Shown here: one piece after another, positions 7,787 to 16,214 of the stretch | How positions within the stretch are numbered: position 1 is the stretch's first letter | Layout of the letters: each line of letters begins with the position of its first letter | From: CAZAGA01 sp041912175 | GTDB taxonomy: Bacteria; Chloroflexota; Anaerolineae; Anaerolineales; UBA4823 | Assembly (NCBI GenBank): GCA_041912175.1 | Contig: JAYRNN010000085.1 | Coordinates: forward strand, 1 to 42,684 | DNA length: 42,684 bases | Direction of reading: 5' to 3' | Program-made: the position numbers and the translations under genes | Notes under the pieces: generated by a model | Databases searched by the model: none | What the model was told of the DNA's origin: nothing | The model's input: the letters and a program-made list of their open reading frames with translations, nothing else

Positions 7787-8814
7787 GCCGCGCACCACCA
7801 ATCTTCCCCTTCTCGCAGGCCGATGGCCAGTAACTGACGACGGATCAGATCGCGCGCCCCGCGAGCTCCGACTGCCGCTAGCAGCGCCGGCCGCTGCGAC
7901 TTTATCCACTGTCCTGGCAAGTCTTTTGGGGAGATAATCGGCAGACCACGCCGGGTACGTCCGATTTTTCTTGGGTCGATGTCCACAAATGCTGCCAGGG
8001 GGGCGTTCTGGCGTTCTAATTGCTTGGCCAAGCGCCGGCCCATCATTCCGGCGCCCCAGATAATAATCGCTTGCCGCTCAGCTAAAGGACCCAGCATCAA
8101 ATAATGCGCCTTGGCGCGCAAAAAATTCTCCACAGAATAACGACCATCGGTACGCGTCAACCGTTGTGGATGCTCGCGCCACTCCAACAAGACCTCAGGA
8201 AGTCTTGCAAAGTGTAGGCCGTCGAGGTATAGGCGCAGCCAGAGGTCATAATCTTCGGGCCAACCATGTTCCTGATAACCGCCGGCGCCCTGGATCACCT
8301 GGCGGCGAAAGGTTACGCTTGGATGTGGTAAAGGACTCTCGATGAATATTTCTCGCCGAATCTCAGCATCGCTGAGCAGGGCATTCAGCCAGTTCAGATA
8401 AACCTGGAACCCTTCACGTACATTCTCGGCAGGAAAGCCGACCACCCGGCAACCTACCACAGCGGTTTCTGGATATTGCCCCAGGTGAGCGACTTGTTTT
8501 TCAAGTCGTTGAGGATGACAGCGATCATCGCTATCCATACGAGCAATCAACGGAGCCCGGCAAGCAGCCAGGCCGGCGTTTAGGGCGTCGATGATCCCAC
8601 GGTGCTCCTGGTGAATGACGCACAGCCGCGGGTCTCGGGCCGCCCATGCGTTTAAGACATTCAAAGTATCATCCGTCGAGCCGTCATCGACCGCCACAAT
8701 CTCGAAATCAGAAAGGGTTTGACGATCCAGGCTGTCCAAGGCTTCGGACAATGTAGCAGAGGCGTTATAACATGGCAGCAAAACCGATACAACTGGCGCG
8801 GCATTCGCATTCAT
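7783..8814 (-). CDS. Family 2 glycosyltransferase with C-terminal Rossmann-like domain
   Basis: GT-A glycosyltransferase. VVSVLLPCYNASATL opens the nucleotide-binding fold, VAVDDGSTDDT follows, and the metal-binding DSDD is near residue 95. About residues 255-340 form a second domain, IIIWGAGMMGRRLAKQLE then AFVDIDPRKIG, which looks like a PglD-type or dinucleotide-binding Rossmann unit. The ATG at 8814 was preferred over a GTG at 8817 because it lies 7 bases after a perfect TATAAT with no ribosome site, as in other genes here. The stop overlaps the next glycosyltransferase start. The polymer made is unknown. Confidence 0.85.
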   Translation of the reverse strand: MNANAAPVVSVLLPCYNASATLSEALDSLDRQTLSDFEIVAVDDGSTDDTLNVLNAWAARDPRLCVIHQEHRGIIDALNAGLAACRAPLIARMDSDDRCHPQRLEKQVAHLGQYPETAVVGCRVVGFPAENVREGFQVYLNWLNALLSDAEIRREIFIESPLPHPSVTFRRQVIQGAGGYQEHGWPEDYDLWLRLYLDGLHFARLPEVLLEWREHPQRLTRTDGRYSVENFLRAKAHYLMLGPLAERQAIIIWGAGMMGRRLAKQLERQNAPLAAFVDIDPRKIGRTRRGLPIISPKDLPGQWIKSQRPALLAAVGARGARDLIRRQLLAIGLREGEDWWCAA

Positions 8815-8821
8815 CACGAAA

Positions 8822-8827
8822 ATTATA
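8822..8827 (-). promoter_or_regulatory. -10 box of the GT2 gene, leaderless
   Basis: TATAAT on the minus strand (8827 to 8822) is followed 7 bases later by the ATG at 8814. No ribosome site is present. Confidence 0.65.
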
Positions 8828-8848
8828 GCACTCAGACCGGCGCTTAAA

Positions 8849-8877
8849 TTGACGTTGTCTCAATCTTTGACTATACT
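8849..8877 (+). promoter_or_regulatory. Sigma-70-type promoter of the UPF0173 gene
   Basis: TTGACG (8849-8854), a 17-bp spacer and TATACT (8872-8877): five of six matches in each box at ideal spacing. It is the best complete promoter in the window and lies back to back with the minus-strand GT2 promoter. Confidence 0.75.
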
Positions 8878-8921
8878 ATGGTTATGATAAAAGGAAATTC
8901 CTTGAGAAAGGGCAAAAGAAA

Positions 8922-9605
8922 ATGAGCACAATTGTTACCTGGTTTGGTCATGCTACGATTGGCGTGGTGACTGACGGATACAAACTCATTATTGATCCTT
9001 ACTTCTCCGGCAATCCAGCCGTCAACACCTCTCCTGATCGAGTAGAAGCAAATTACATTCTCGTTTCGCACGGACACGGCGATCACATCGGAGATGCGGT
9101 TGCCATCGCAAAGCGTACGCATGCCACCGTAATTAGCAACGCTGAAATTTCCGGCTGGCTCGACAAAAAAGGTGTCGAGACGCATGCACAACATATCGGC
9201 GGTGGTCACCAGTATCCCTTCGGATATTTAAAGTTAACCCTGGCGGTACACGGCTCTAGCTTGCCAGATGGTTCTTATGGCGGCAACCCAACCGGGTTCC
9301 TGCTTACCTCAAATGACGGTAAGAAACTTTACTTCGCCTGCGACACCGGGTTGTTTGGCGATATGCGCCTGATTGGCGAGGAAGGGATCGACCTGGCAAT
9401 GCTCCCGATTGGCGACAACTATACAATGGGCCCGGTAGATGCCTTGCGAGCCGTAAAATTAATCCAGCCCAAGCATGTCATCCCGATTCATTACAACACC
9501 TGGGGACTCATCAAGCAGGATGCCCTGGCCTGGGCGCAGCGCGTCCAAGCCGAGACAAATACGCAGGCGCACGTGATCTCGCCAGGTGGAACTTTTAGTC
9601 TATAA
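8922..9605 (+). CDS. UPF0173-type metal-dependent hydrolase (metallo-beta-lactamase fold)
   Basis: A 227-residue UPF0173/UlaG-like hydrolase. The metal-binding HGHGDH is at residues 50-55. Further ligand-region motifs are seen: VHGSS, the aspartate of FACDTGLFGDM, and a late IHYNTW. It begins directly with the catalytic fold and lacks a signal peptide, so it is cytoplasmic. A purine-rich GAGAAAGGG lies upstream of the ATG. The TAA stop is embedded in the -10 hexamer of the next gene. Substrates of the family are poorly known; a phosphodiester or lactone is possible. Confidence 0.9.
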   Translation: MSTIVTWFGHATIGVVTDGYKLIIDPYFSGNPAVNTSPDRVEANYILVSHGHGDHIGDAVAIAKRTHATVISNAEISGWLDKKGVETHAQHIGGGHQYPFGYLKLTLAVHGSSLPDGSYGGNPTGFLLTSNDGKKLYFACDTGLFGDMRLIGEEGIDLAMLPIGDNYTMGPVDALRAVKLIQPKHVIPIHYNTWGLIKQDALAWAQRVQAETNTQAHVISPGGTFSL

Positions 9606-9606
9606 T
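9601..9606 (+). promoter_or_regulatory. -10 box overlapping the preceding stop codon
   Basis: TATAAT at 9601-9606 contains the TAA stop of the upstream gene and precedes the molybdopterin oxidoreductase start by 34 bp, with a ribosome site (GAGG, 9632-9635) between. Confidence 0.45.
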
Positions 9607-9640
9607 ATCCCTCTATCCGATTGGTGTTACCGAGGTTTGT

Positions 9641-10279
9641 ATGTTTAACAGTATATTTCGACGCAAAGAGGACGAAGATCGATTTGCAAAAGAAGGCCGG
9701 TTGCCGCCGGGCCAATCGCTGACCCAGAAGTTCCCAGTTCTCCATTATGGCCCGGTACCGAATTTTAACCCCGCTAGCTGGGATTTTCGCGTTTGGGGTG
9801 AAGTAGAAGCCCCGGTCCGGTGGGGTTGGGATGAATTCCTAAAGCTTCCCCGGCGCAAAATCAACATGGACATTCATTGTGTGACCCGCTGGAGCAAATT
9901 CAACACTGAATGGGAAGGTGTTTCTGTACACGATCTAATAGAGCAGGGGCTGATCAAGCTCAAACCTTCGGCGCATTTTGTGCTGCAGCATGCCGAATAT
10001 GGCTTCACAGTCAACTTACCGCTAGAAGTGGTTCTGCAGGAAAATTTCCTGCTTGCAACCCATTTTAACGGTGAGCCCATCACCCCCGATCATGGTTATC
10101 CGCTGCGTGGTGTAATCGGGGCGATCCCCGATCAGAAAGAACTGATCTCGCCCTATTTGTGGAAGGGCGCCAAGTGGCTGCGAGGTTTGGAATTTCTCGA
10201 GAAAGATCAGCTAGGTTTCTGGGAGCAAGCCGGGTATCATAATGAGGCGGATGTTTGGAAAGAGGAACGCTTCGCCTGA
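9641..10279 (+). CDS. Cytoplasmic sulfite-oxidase-like molybdopterin oxidoreductase
   Basis: 212 residues of the oxidoreductase molybdopterin-binding domain (sulfite oxidase/YedY/YuiH superfamily). Cys80 in IHCVTRWSKF is the conserved Mo-coordinating cysteine. GVIGAIPDQKELISPYLWKGAKWLRG and the closing FWEQAGYH...WKEERF are typical of the short YuiH-like branch. No Tat signal is present, so the enzyme is probably cytoplasmic or relies on a partner. The next gene (10296) encodes a small membrane protein 16 bp downstream and may be its membrane partner. Substrate unknown; protein methionine sulfoxide or sulfite are only family precedents. Confidence 0.88.
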   Translation: MFNSIFRRKEDEDRFAKEGRLPPGQSLTQKFPVLHYGPVPNFNPASWDFRVWGEVEAPVRWGWDEFLKLPRRKINMDIHCVTRWSKFNTEWEGVSVHDLIEQGLIKLKPSAHFVLQHAEYGFTVNLPLEVVLQENFLLATHFNGEPITPDHGYPLRGVIGAIPDQKELISPYLWKGAKWLRGLEFLEKDQLGFWEQAGYHNEADVWKEERFA

Positions 10280-10295
10280 ATAGGGATCATCGATC

Positions 10296-10595
10296 ATGGA
10301 CTGGCTGGATATCTTGGGCAATGCTTTATGGATTGCCGCCCTGGCGCTGGCGCTAGCAGGCATCAGTTTCGCCAGTTGGCAGGCATCCACGAATGGAAAT
10401 AAGCTGCGCGCCCAGTTGGGTCAGAGCAGTTATATGCGCCTTTTTAACCTGGCCGGCGTCCTTTTCTGCGCCGGCCTGGCTTTAACAGCCTCCGCCGTTT
10501 TTCAAATGATCTTATGGTCGGTCTTGGGAGTTGCCTTTGCGATTGCCTTTGTATTCCAGGCCCTCCACCTGGAGAATCGGAAAAGTAAGGGTTAA
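10296..10595 (+). CDS. Small three-helix membrane protein
   Basis: 99 residues with three hydrophobic segments: about 8-27 (ALWIAALALALAGISFASW), about 48-67 (LFNLAGVLFCAGLALTASAV) and about 68-90 (MILWSVLGVAFAIAFVFQAL), ending in a basic tail. I do not recognise a family. It lies 16 bp after the molybdopterin oxidoreductase gene and is probably co-transcribed; a weak ribosome site (AGGGAT) precedes the ATG. Its stop codon overlaps the convergent rnz stop (TTAA). It has none of the histidine pairs expected of a haem-b membrane anchor. Confidence 0.65.
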   Translation: MDWLDILGNALWIAALALALAGISFASWQASTNGNKLRAQLGQSSYMRLFNLAGVLFCAGLALTASAVFQMILWSVLGVAFAIAFVFQALHLENRKSKG

Positions 10596-11545
10596 TCCTC
10601 TTGCGGAACCACTTCCAATTTTGAAAAACCATCTCTCCTGACTTGAAAAGCATCAAAATCGCGTGCAACCACCGCGCCAGGAAAAACTGAGCGCGCCTCG
10701 GCCAGCACGTCTCGCTCCCGGTAGCGGCGAGAAATATGCGTCAGGATCAGATGCTTGATTTCAGCTTGCACGGCCAGTTGCCCGGCTTGTTGGGCAGTCA
10801 GGTGGGCAAATTCACGCGCCATATCGGCCTCATCCTGGAGATAAGTCGCCTCGATTACGAGTGCATCTGCCTGGCGACAAATTTGCACCAGCTCTTCGGT
10901 TCTGCCGACATCTCCTACGTGCACCAGGCGCGTTCCCGGGCGCTCCTGCCCCAAAACCTGCTCGGGTTCGATCTTCCGGCCATCTGGCAGGGTCACGACC
11001 AGGCCATTTACAAGATCACGCCGCCAAGGGCCAACAGGGATCTGCAGCGCCTCGGCCTTCTCAGGCAAAAAGGGCCGGTGTGGTTTTTCCTCGAATAAGT
11101 ATCCAAACGAATCCTGACCCCGATGATAAACGGGAAAGGCAGTGACAGAAAAATCATCTGCAGCAAAAATCCGGCCTTCTTTGACTTCGGTAAACTGGAT
11201 TTCCATCGGCGGGCGAGCGCCGCGTAGCACCACCCCGTACAGCAAATCATGGATCCGTTCTAAAGCCCAACGCCCGGCATAGATTTCTAAATGATCTATC
11301 GTTTCCCAACGCGTGAAGGTTGACAGCAAGCCGGCCAACCCGAGGATATGGTCCAAATGGCCATGGGTGATCAAGATACGGTTAAGGCGTTTAAATCCAA
11401 GCCCCGATTGCATAATCTGACGCTGGGTGCCTTCCCCACAATCGATCAAGAAGCGGTACTCGTCATGCATCACCACCTGGGCAGAAAGACCCCGGTGAAC
11501 AGAAGGCGCGGAAGCGGAAGTACCTAAGAAAACGATTTCAAACAA
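10592..11545 (-). CDS. rnz: Ribonuclease Z (tRNA 3' endonuclease)
   Basis: Cleaves the 3' trailer of pre-tRNAs. The 317 residues fit the short bacterial RNase Z. Zinc-binding HGHLDH is at residues 61-66, after FLGTSASAPSVHRGLSA at the N-terminus. The flexible-arm region follows, then HVGDVGRTEEL with the bridging aspartate and a closing THISRRY. The family form around that aspartate is usually SGD or TGD, so HVGD is a mild variant. The start is a TTG at 11545 behind AAAGGTG. Convergent with the small membrane protein, sharing four bases at the stops. Confidence 0.92.
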   Translation of the reverse strand: MFEIVFLGTSASAPSVHRGLSAQVVMHDEYRFLIDCGEGTQRQIMQSGLGFKRLNRILITHGHLDHILGLAGLLSTFTRWETIDHLEIYAGRWALERIHDLLYGVVLRGARPPMEIQFTEVKEGRIFAADDFSVTAFPVYHRGQDSFGYLFEEKPHRPFLPEKAEALQIPVGPWRRDLVNGLVVTLPDGRKIEPEQVLGQERPGTRLVHVGDVGRTEELVQICRQADALVIEATYLQDEADMAREFAHLTAQQAGQLAVQAEIKHLILTHISRRYRERDVLAEARSVFPGAVVARDFDAFQVRRDGFSKLEVVPQED

Positions 11546-11680
11546 TCGAAAACACCTTTCTGCACTGCGAAATGAGACGAGCTATTGTGCTGGTATTGTA
11601 CCGCATCTTGAAGACGGTCAGCCTGGATGCGTCATGTACACTTTGCATCGCTCAATTGCCATTCATTAGCTTGTATGTGC

Positions 11681-11686
11681 TATAAT
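11681..11686 (+). promoter_or_regulatory. -10 box of ftsK, short leader
   Basis: TATAAT ends 14 bases before the ATG at 11701. TTGCCA (11656-11661) could be the -35, with a 19-bp spacer. No ribosome site is present. Confidence 0.6.
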
Positions 11687-11700
11687 CCTCGGCGTCTACC

Positions 11701-14163
11701 ATGGCGGAAAAATCTTCTTCTACGAAATCATCGAATGGTACAGCGGCAAAAAAAACCAGCAGCAAATCGCCTCCTGGCAAATCCAGCACGCCTCAGAAAT
11801 CCAGCCCATCAAAACAGAAATCCGCATCAAAGAGCGCCGCACCGGCTAAAAAACCTTCCACGAGTTCCGCTGCTCAGGAAAAAGCTCAACCGGCGAAGAA
11901 GTCGGGGAGCTCCTCCAAAACCACCAATACATCGCGAGCCCAGCCCAAAAGCTCCAAAAAATCGCAAGCAACCAACTGGCTGACGCTCAATCGATCCCTG
12001 GATATTACCGGGATCATTTCAGTGTTTATTGGTCTGCTGTTGCTGTTGAGTCTCCTTTCGAGCAGGAATAGCGCAATTACCGGGGGAATCCTCAGCTTCT
12101 TCCGCAGGCTACTAGGGGTTGGGGTCTACGTCTTCCCGTTTATCCTGTTACTGGGCGGCTTATGGTTAATCCTGCGCAACTTCGAACGCATTCCGCTGCT
12201 CACCTTGCCGCGCGGAGTGGGTTTGGTTCTGCTCTTTCTGAATCTGCTCGCATGGTTACACTTTATCGTTGCAGTTTGGATCGCCCCGGGTGTACCACCT
12301 GCCGATCTGGCGAGCGCGGGTCGGGGTGGAGGCTACGTCGGTGCAATCATTTACAGCGCGCTAGAGAGTGTTTTGGGCGTCGGAGGTACCGCAATCACGC
12401 TCCTCGCCTGGTTACTGGTCGCCGTGATCCTGGCATTCGACATCAGTGTACTGGACCTGTTCGACTGGATCGGCGCCGGCTTCCGTAGCCTGCAAGACCG
12501 AATTGATAATCTCGTTGGACGCCGCCCGACCGGCAATGATGACATCCATCGCACATCCTATCCAGACGCCATCTCATCAACCCATGCAAATCAGACCACA
12601 CCGAGGGATTTGATGGCGCCGCCGTCATTCCAGCCTAACTTGCCGCCCGCAGTGGTACCCGGCGTAGAAGAACCCGACTGGCTTCTCCCGCCCCTCGACC
12701 AAATATTGGAGGCTGGGATAGAAGTTGACCAGGATGATGATGCCGATCGCCAACGCGCCCATTTGATCGAGGAAACCCTTTCTTCTTTCGGCGCGCCTGT
12801 GCGGGTGGTTGAGATCAACCGTGGCCCGACGATCACTCAATTCGGCGTTGAGCCCGACTTTATCGAATCACGATCGGGGCGGACGCGGGTGCGCGTCAGT
12901 AAGATCACAGCTTTATCGAACGACCTGGCTTTGGCGCTCTCAGCGCGTACGATTCGCGTCGAAGCGCCCGTACCAGGGAAGGGGTACGTCGGGATCGAAG
13001 TGCCCAATCAAACCATCGGCACGGTAGCGCTGCGCGATGTTCTCGAGAGCGAAGCCTTCAAACGGTTGAAATCCCCCTTACGCTTCGCCCTTGGACAAAA
13101 TGTATCCGGCCAGGCCGTCGCTGCAGACCTGGCCGCCATGCCGCACCTCCTGATCGCCGGACAGACCGGGTCCGGCAAATCGGTGTGCGTCAATGCTTTG
13201 ATTTGCTGCCTGTTAATCAATAACACGCCAGACGATTTACGCCTGATCATGGTCGACCCCAAGCGGGTAGAGCTAACTGGCTATAACGGAGTTCCCCATC
13301 TGTTAGCGCCGGTGGTGGTCGAGTTGGAGCGCGTGATCGCAGCCTTGCAGTGGGTGACGCGCGAAATGGATATGCGTTACCGGAAGCTTGCTGAGGTTGG
13401 CTCGCGCAATATTCAGGATTACAACGCCAAAATGATCGCCCGCGGACAGAAGAAGCTCCCCCACCTGGTGGTTATTATCGACGAGCTGGCCGATTTGATG
13501 ATGCTGGCAGCAGACGATACGGAGCGCACGATCACACGCCTGGCTCAACTGGCACGCGCGACCGGCATCCACCTGGTCATTGCTACGCAGCGTCCTTCCG
13601 TAGATGTGGTAACCGGGTTGATCAAAGCCAATTTCCCGGCGCGAGTGGCCTTTGCTGTTGCATCGAATGTAGATAGCCGTGTCATCCTCGACCAGCCTGG
13701 GGCAGAAACTTTATTAGGACGCGGCGATATGCTTTTCCAGGCCCCCGACTCCCCTGCAGCGGTACGGTTGCAAGGTGTGTATGTTTCCGATTCAGAAATC
13801 CTGCGCCTTGTGGCCTACTGGCAAAGCTTTTCGGGGTTGATACAGCCCATGCCAACCGCGATCGATGGCGCGATCGATAGCCTGCCGAACAGTATTCCGC
13901 TGAAACAAATGAGCTTTTGGGATGAGGGCGCTTCGGACACTAGCCAGGACCCTTTGCTGGCCGAAGCCATCGATATCGCCAGGCGCCAGGGAAGAGCATC
14001 TATCTCGATGTTGCAGCGGCGCCTGCGGATCGGCTACACACGAGCAGCCCGCTTAATTGAAACGATGGAAGAGAAAGGAATAGTCGGTCCTCCCGAACCA
14101 GGCAGCGGCGCCCGCGAAATTCTGGATTACGGTCAGGCTGCTCCTCCGCTGGAGGATAATTAA
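11701..14163 (+). CDS. ftsK: DNA translocase FtsK/SpoIIIE family
   Basis: An 820-residue membrane-anchored DNA pump acting in chromosome segregation at division. Residues 1-95 are a disordered Lys/Ser/Ala/Pro-rich extension. Four membrane helices lie between about 100 and 265 (for example ITGIISVFIGLLLLLSLL and VYVFPFILLLGGLWLIL). The motor has Walker A GQTGSGKS near residue 486 and Walker B LVVIIDELADLMM near 590, with ATQRPSVDVVTG after it. The C-terminal gamma winged helix (ISMLQRRLRIGYTRAARLIETMEEKGIVG) reads orientation sequences in studied homologues. All core domains are intact. It lies 155 bp downstream of the divergent rnz start. Confidence 0.95.
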   Translation: MAEKSSSTKSSNGTAAKKTSSKSPPGKSSTPQKSSPSKQKSASKSAAPAKKPSTSSAAQEKAQPAKKSGSSSKTTNTSRAQPKSSKKSQATNWLTLNRSLDITGIISVFIGLLLLLSLLSSRNSAITGGILSFFRRLLGVGVYVFPFILLLGGLWLILRNFERIPLLTLPRGVGLVLLFLNLLAWLHFIVAVWIAPGVPPADLASAGRGGGYVGAIIYSALESVLGVGGTAITLLAWLLVAVILAFDISVLDLFDWIGAGFRSLQDRIDNLVGRRPTGNDDIHRTSYPDAISSTHANQTTPRDLMAPPSFQPNLPPAVVPGVEEPDWLLPPLDQILEAGIEVDQDDDADRQRAHLIEETLSSFGAPVRVVEINRGPTITQFGVEPDFIESRSGRTRVRVSKITALSNDLALALSARTIRVEAPVPGKGYVGIEVPNQTIGTVALRDVLESEAFKRLKSPLRFALGQNVSGQAVAADLAAMPHLLIAGQTGSGKSVCVNALICCLLINNTPDDLRLIMVDPKRVELTGYNGVPHLLAPVVVELERVIAALQWVTREMDMRYRKLAEVGSRNIQDYNAKMIARGQKKLPHLVVIIDELADLMMLAADDTERTITRLAQLARATGIHLVIATQRPSVDVVTGLIKANFPARVAFAVASNVDSRVILDQPGAETLLGRGDMLFQAPDSPAAVRLQGVYVSDSEILRLVAYWQSFSGLIQPMPTAIDGAIDSLPNSIPLKQMSFWDEGASDTSQDPLLAEAIDIARRQGRASISMLQRRLRIGYTRAARLIETMEEKGIVGPPEPGSGAREILDYGQAAPPLEDN

Positions 14164-14196
14164 TACCTGCCCGGCCGGAGAGGTTGTATACCTCTA

Positions 14197-14442
14197 TTAT
14201 GGGTTTGCAGCGCTCTCTCCTACAAGATGGACGCCTGCAATGGCAGTGAGCTGGACATGGAACTGGTTGGCGCCAAAGGTGGCTGTTTGATCATAAGCCT
14301 GTAGCCCGGGCGGTTGTGGTGTAGCTGAACGAGAATCATTCCCAGCAGCTCCGCCGCCGGAATCCCAGCTACATGCGGCCAGGCTGCAGGTTATGAGTAT
14401 CAAAACGAAAACAATGAAAATGAATGTTTTTTCTGGTTTCAT
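14197..14442 (-). CDS. Small predicted lipoprotein
   Basis: 81 residues from the ATG at 14442, which has GGGAGG 7 bases upstream. The N-terminus is a lipoprotein signal: KPEK, the hydrophobic stretch TFIFIVFVLILITC, then lipobox LAAC. The mature part is only about 55 residues, low in charge and Ser/Gly/Ala-rich at first, and is not a family I recognise. Convergent with ftsK (33 bp between stops) and divergent from the CapA-like gene. The clear ribosome site and signal peptide support a real gene. Confidence 0.65.
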   Translation of the reverse strand: MKPEKTFIFIVFVLILITCSLAACSWDSGGGAAGNDSRSATPQPPGLQAYDQTATFGANQFHVQLTAIAGVHLVGESAANP

Positions 14443-14566
14443 GTTGTTGCCTCCCACTGTAGGCCGTGTCGTCGATGTATAGATGGATTTCTCCGTTTGA
14501 TGATCTTGGTATGCTTAGTTTACCATAAATAGAACAAATGATCGCATTATTAATAATGAGAGTTTT

Positions 14567-15748
14567 ATGTTTGTCCGTCGACTATTAACGCTGTCACTCA
14601 TCTTGTTCATCATTACTGCTTGCCAGGCATACCAACCCGCTGGCGCAGGTTTCACAACAGATTCGCCTGTTGCCACGGCGACGACGAGAACTGCCGGCTT
14701 AGAATCAGAAGCGACCCGGACTTCTAGCCAGGTTCTGGTTCCGAGCCAACCGACGACTGTTATCCCCCCCACTTTGGCTGCCCCGGTCCCAGCGCCAACG
14801 CACACTCCTACCACGCCGGCCATCACGACCCTGCTTTTCACAGGTGTGATCGTACCCGCCCGATGTGTCCAGGCGGCCATAGACGCCAACGGCAACCCAG
14901 ATTACCCATACGAAGAGGTGCGCGAGATCATTTCGGAAGCAGACCTGGCCATTGGCACTTTAAACGCAACGATTAGCGACTATCCACCCCATACTGGCTG
15001 CGTGCCCACCTATGTCCTGGTGGGCAGTGCGAATAATGCCGATGCGCTGGCTCGGGCCGGGTTTGAGGCGATGAGTGTTGCGACGAATCACATTAAAAAT
15101 TGCGGGTTAACGACCTGCGGTGACCGGGCATTCTTCGACACCCTTGATAATTTACATCGGGTAGGGATTCAAACTGTTGGGGCAGGCAAGAATCACGCCG
15201 AGGCGATGCAGCCGATCGTGCTGACTGTCAACGGCGTGCGCTTTGGGATCATCTCGCTTGGCCAGATTGAACCGATGGCTTTTGCCGGACCCGACAAGCC
15301 GGGAATTGCCATTCTGAATGAAGAAAATCTAAAAGAGGCGATTGCCTCTGCGCGCCAGGTTGCGGATGTCGTGATCGCCATGCCGCATTGGGGCCCGGAA
15401 GATGTTTCTACTCCAAACTGGATCCAACGTAATCTGGCGCGCCAACTGGTAGAAGCAGGCGCAGATATTGTGGTTGGCAACCATACCCATGTTGTCCAGG
15501 GCGTGCAGGAAATTGATGGGAGACCGGTATTTTATGGCATGGGAAACTTTGTATTCGACCAAGACTTGAACGATCACCAACAGGGAGCGATCTTATTGCT
15601 CAAGTTTGAAGGAAAGCGCTACGTTGGGTATGAATTCAAGCCAGTCCATATTGACCAGGATGGTCGAGTGCACATTGCCGGCCCCGAAGAAGCCGCCGAA
15701 ATTATGCAGCGGATTGAAACGGCCAGCAAACCTCTACAAAACAAATAA
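14567..15748 (+). CDS. CapA/PgsA-like metallophosphatase-fold lipoprotein, catalytic residues partly lost
   Basis: A 393-residue exported lipoprotein (signal helix then IITAC, lipidation Cys19), with a Thr/Pro-rich linker to residue 86 and a CapA (poly-gamma-glutamate synthesis) domain. The CapA landmarks can be aligned, but key positions differ. The usual GD in the first motif is GV (FTGVIVPAR, Val94). The usual NLE is TLN (131-133). ANNHxxD is ATNHIKN. Later motifs MPHWGPE and GNHTHVVQG are kept. Three metal ligands thus appear replaced, so the protein may be a binding or structural variant. It converges with the Fur-family gene, 11 bp away. Confidence 0.82.
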   Translation: MFVRRLLTLSLILFIITACQAYQPAGAGFTTDSPVATATTRTAGLESEATRTSSQVLVPSQPTTVIPPTLAAPVPAPTHTPTTPAITTLLFTGVIVPARCVQAAIDANGNPDYPYEEVREIISEADLAIGTLNATISDYPPHTGCVPTYVLVGSANNADALARAGFEAMSVATNHIKNCGLTTCGDRAFFDTLDNLHRVGIQTVGAGKNHAEAMQPIVLTVNGVRFGIISLGQIEPMAFAGPDKPGIAILNEENLKEAIASARQVADVVIAMPHWGPEDVSTPNWIQRNLARQLVEAGADIVVGNHTHVVQGVQEIDGRPVFYGMGNFVFDQDLNDHQQGAILLLKFEGKRYVGYEFKPVHIDQDGRVHIAGPEEAAEIMQRIETASKPLQNK

Positions 15749-15759
15749 ACCGTTTACAT

Positions 15760-16212
15760 TTAACTTTCTACCCGGCATTCTGAGCAAACGCCAAATAACT
15801 GCAGCCAATGCTCCAGGATGCAATAACCGCTGTTTTTCTCGACTTCCTGAAGGAGTGTATCCATCTTTTCCAATTCTCCCCCAAACATCTCCACGCGCCC
15901 ACAACGCTGGCAAATTAAAAGGTGTTGGTGTCCGCGAAACGCGGCCACGAACCCCTGGCAACCAGACGGTGTATGAACGCGCTGCAGCAAGCCAATTTCC
16001 TCTAATTTCTCGATCGTCCGATATACTGTCACCAGGCCTAATTTAGGGTAGCGCCGGCGAGCCTGTTCATACACCTCTAGCGGGTTGAGCACATGTTGGC
16101 TCGAAGCCACCACTTCCACCACTGCCTGGCGTGGTGCTGTCAACCGGTAGCCGTTTGATTGTAGACGTTCTAACCAATTTTCAACCAGCGAAACCGGAAT
16201 TTCGTCAAGCAT
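15760..16212 (-). CDS. Fur-family metalloregulator, probably Zur
   Basis: 150 residues from the ATG at 16212, which has AAGGAG shortly upstream and lies 2 bp after the permease stop; the much longer open frame upstream runs inside the permease gene. The winged helix (YRLTAPRQAVVEVV, LGLVTVYRTIEKLEEIGLL) is typical. His95 and His97 (GHQHLLIC) belong to the regulatory metal site. Structural zinc pairs CxxC are at 101/104 and 143/146. It is the last gene of a metal-importer operon whose promoter carries a Fur-type palindrome, which suggests autoregulated repression by zinc. Fur or Mur identity cannot be excluded. Confidence 0.88.
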   Translation of the reverse strand: MLDEIPVSLVENWLERLQSNGYRLTAPRQAVVEVVASSQHVLNPLEVYEQARRRYPKLGLVTVYRTIEKLEEIGLLQRVHTPSGCQGFVAAFRGHQHLLICQRCGRVEMFGGELEKMDTLLQEVEKNSGYCILEHWLQLFGVCSECRVES

Positions 16213-16214
16213 CT

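Noticed and set aside
7787..7909. 41-residue N-terminal extension of the GT-B-like protein
   Set aside because: It would lie entirely inside the coupled GT2 gene; the GTG at 7786 gives the standard GTGA overlap.
11627..11983. 118-codon plus-strand frame over the ftsK start
   Set aside because: It is an out-of-frame reading of the low-complexity FtsK N-terminus.
14515..14895. 126-codon minus-strand frame over the CapA-like gene
   Set aside because: It is the mirror of the Thr/Pro-rich linker and has no ribosome site.
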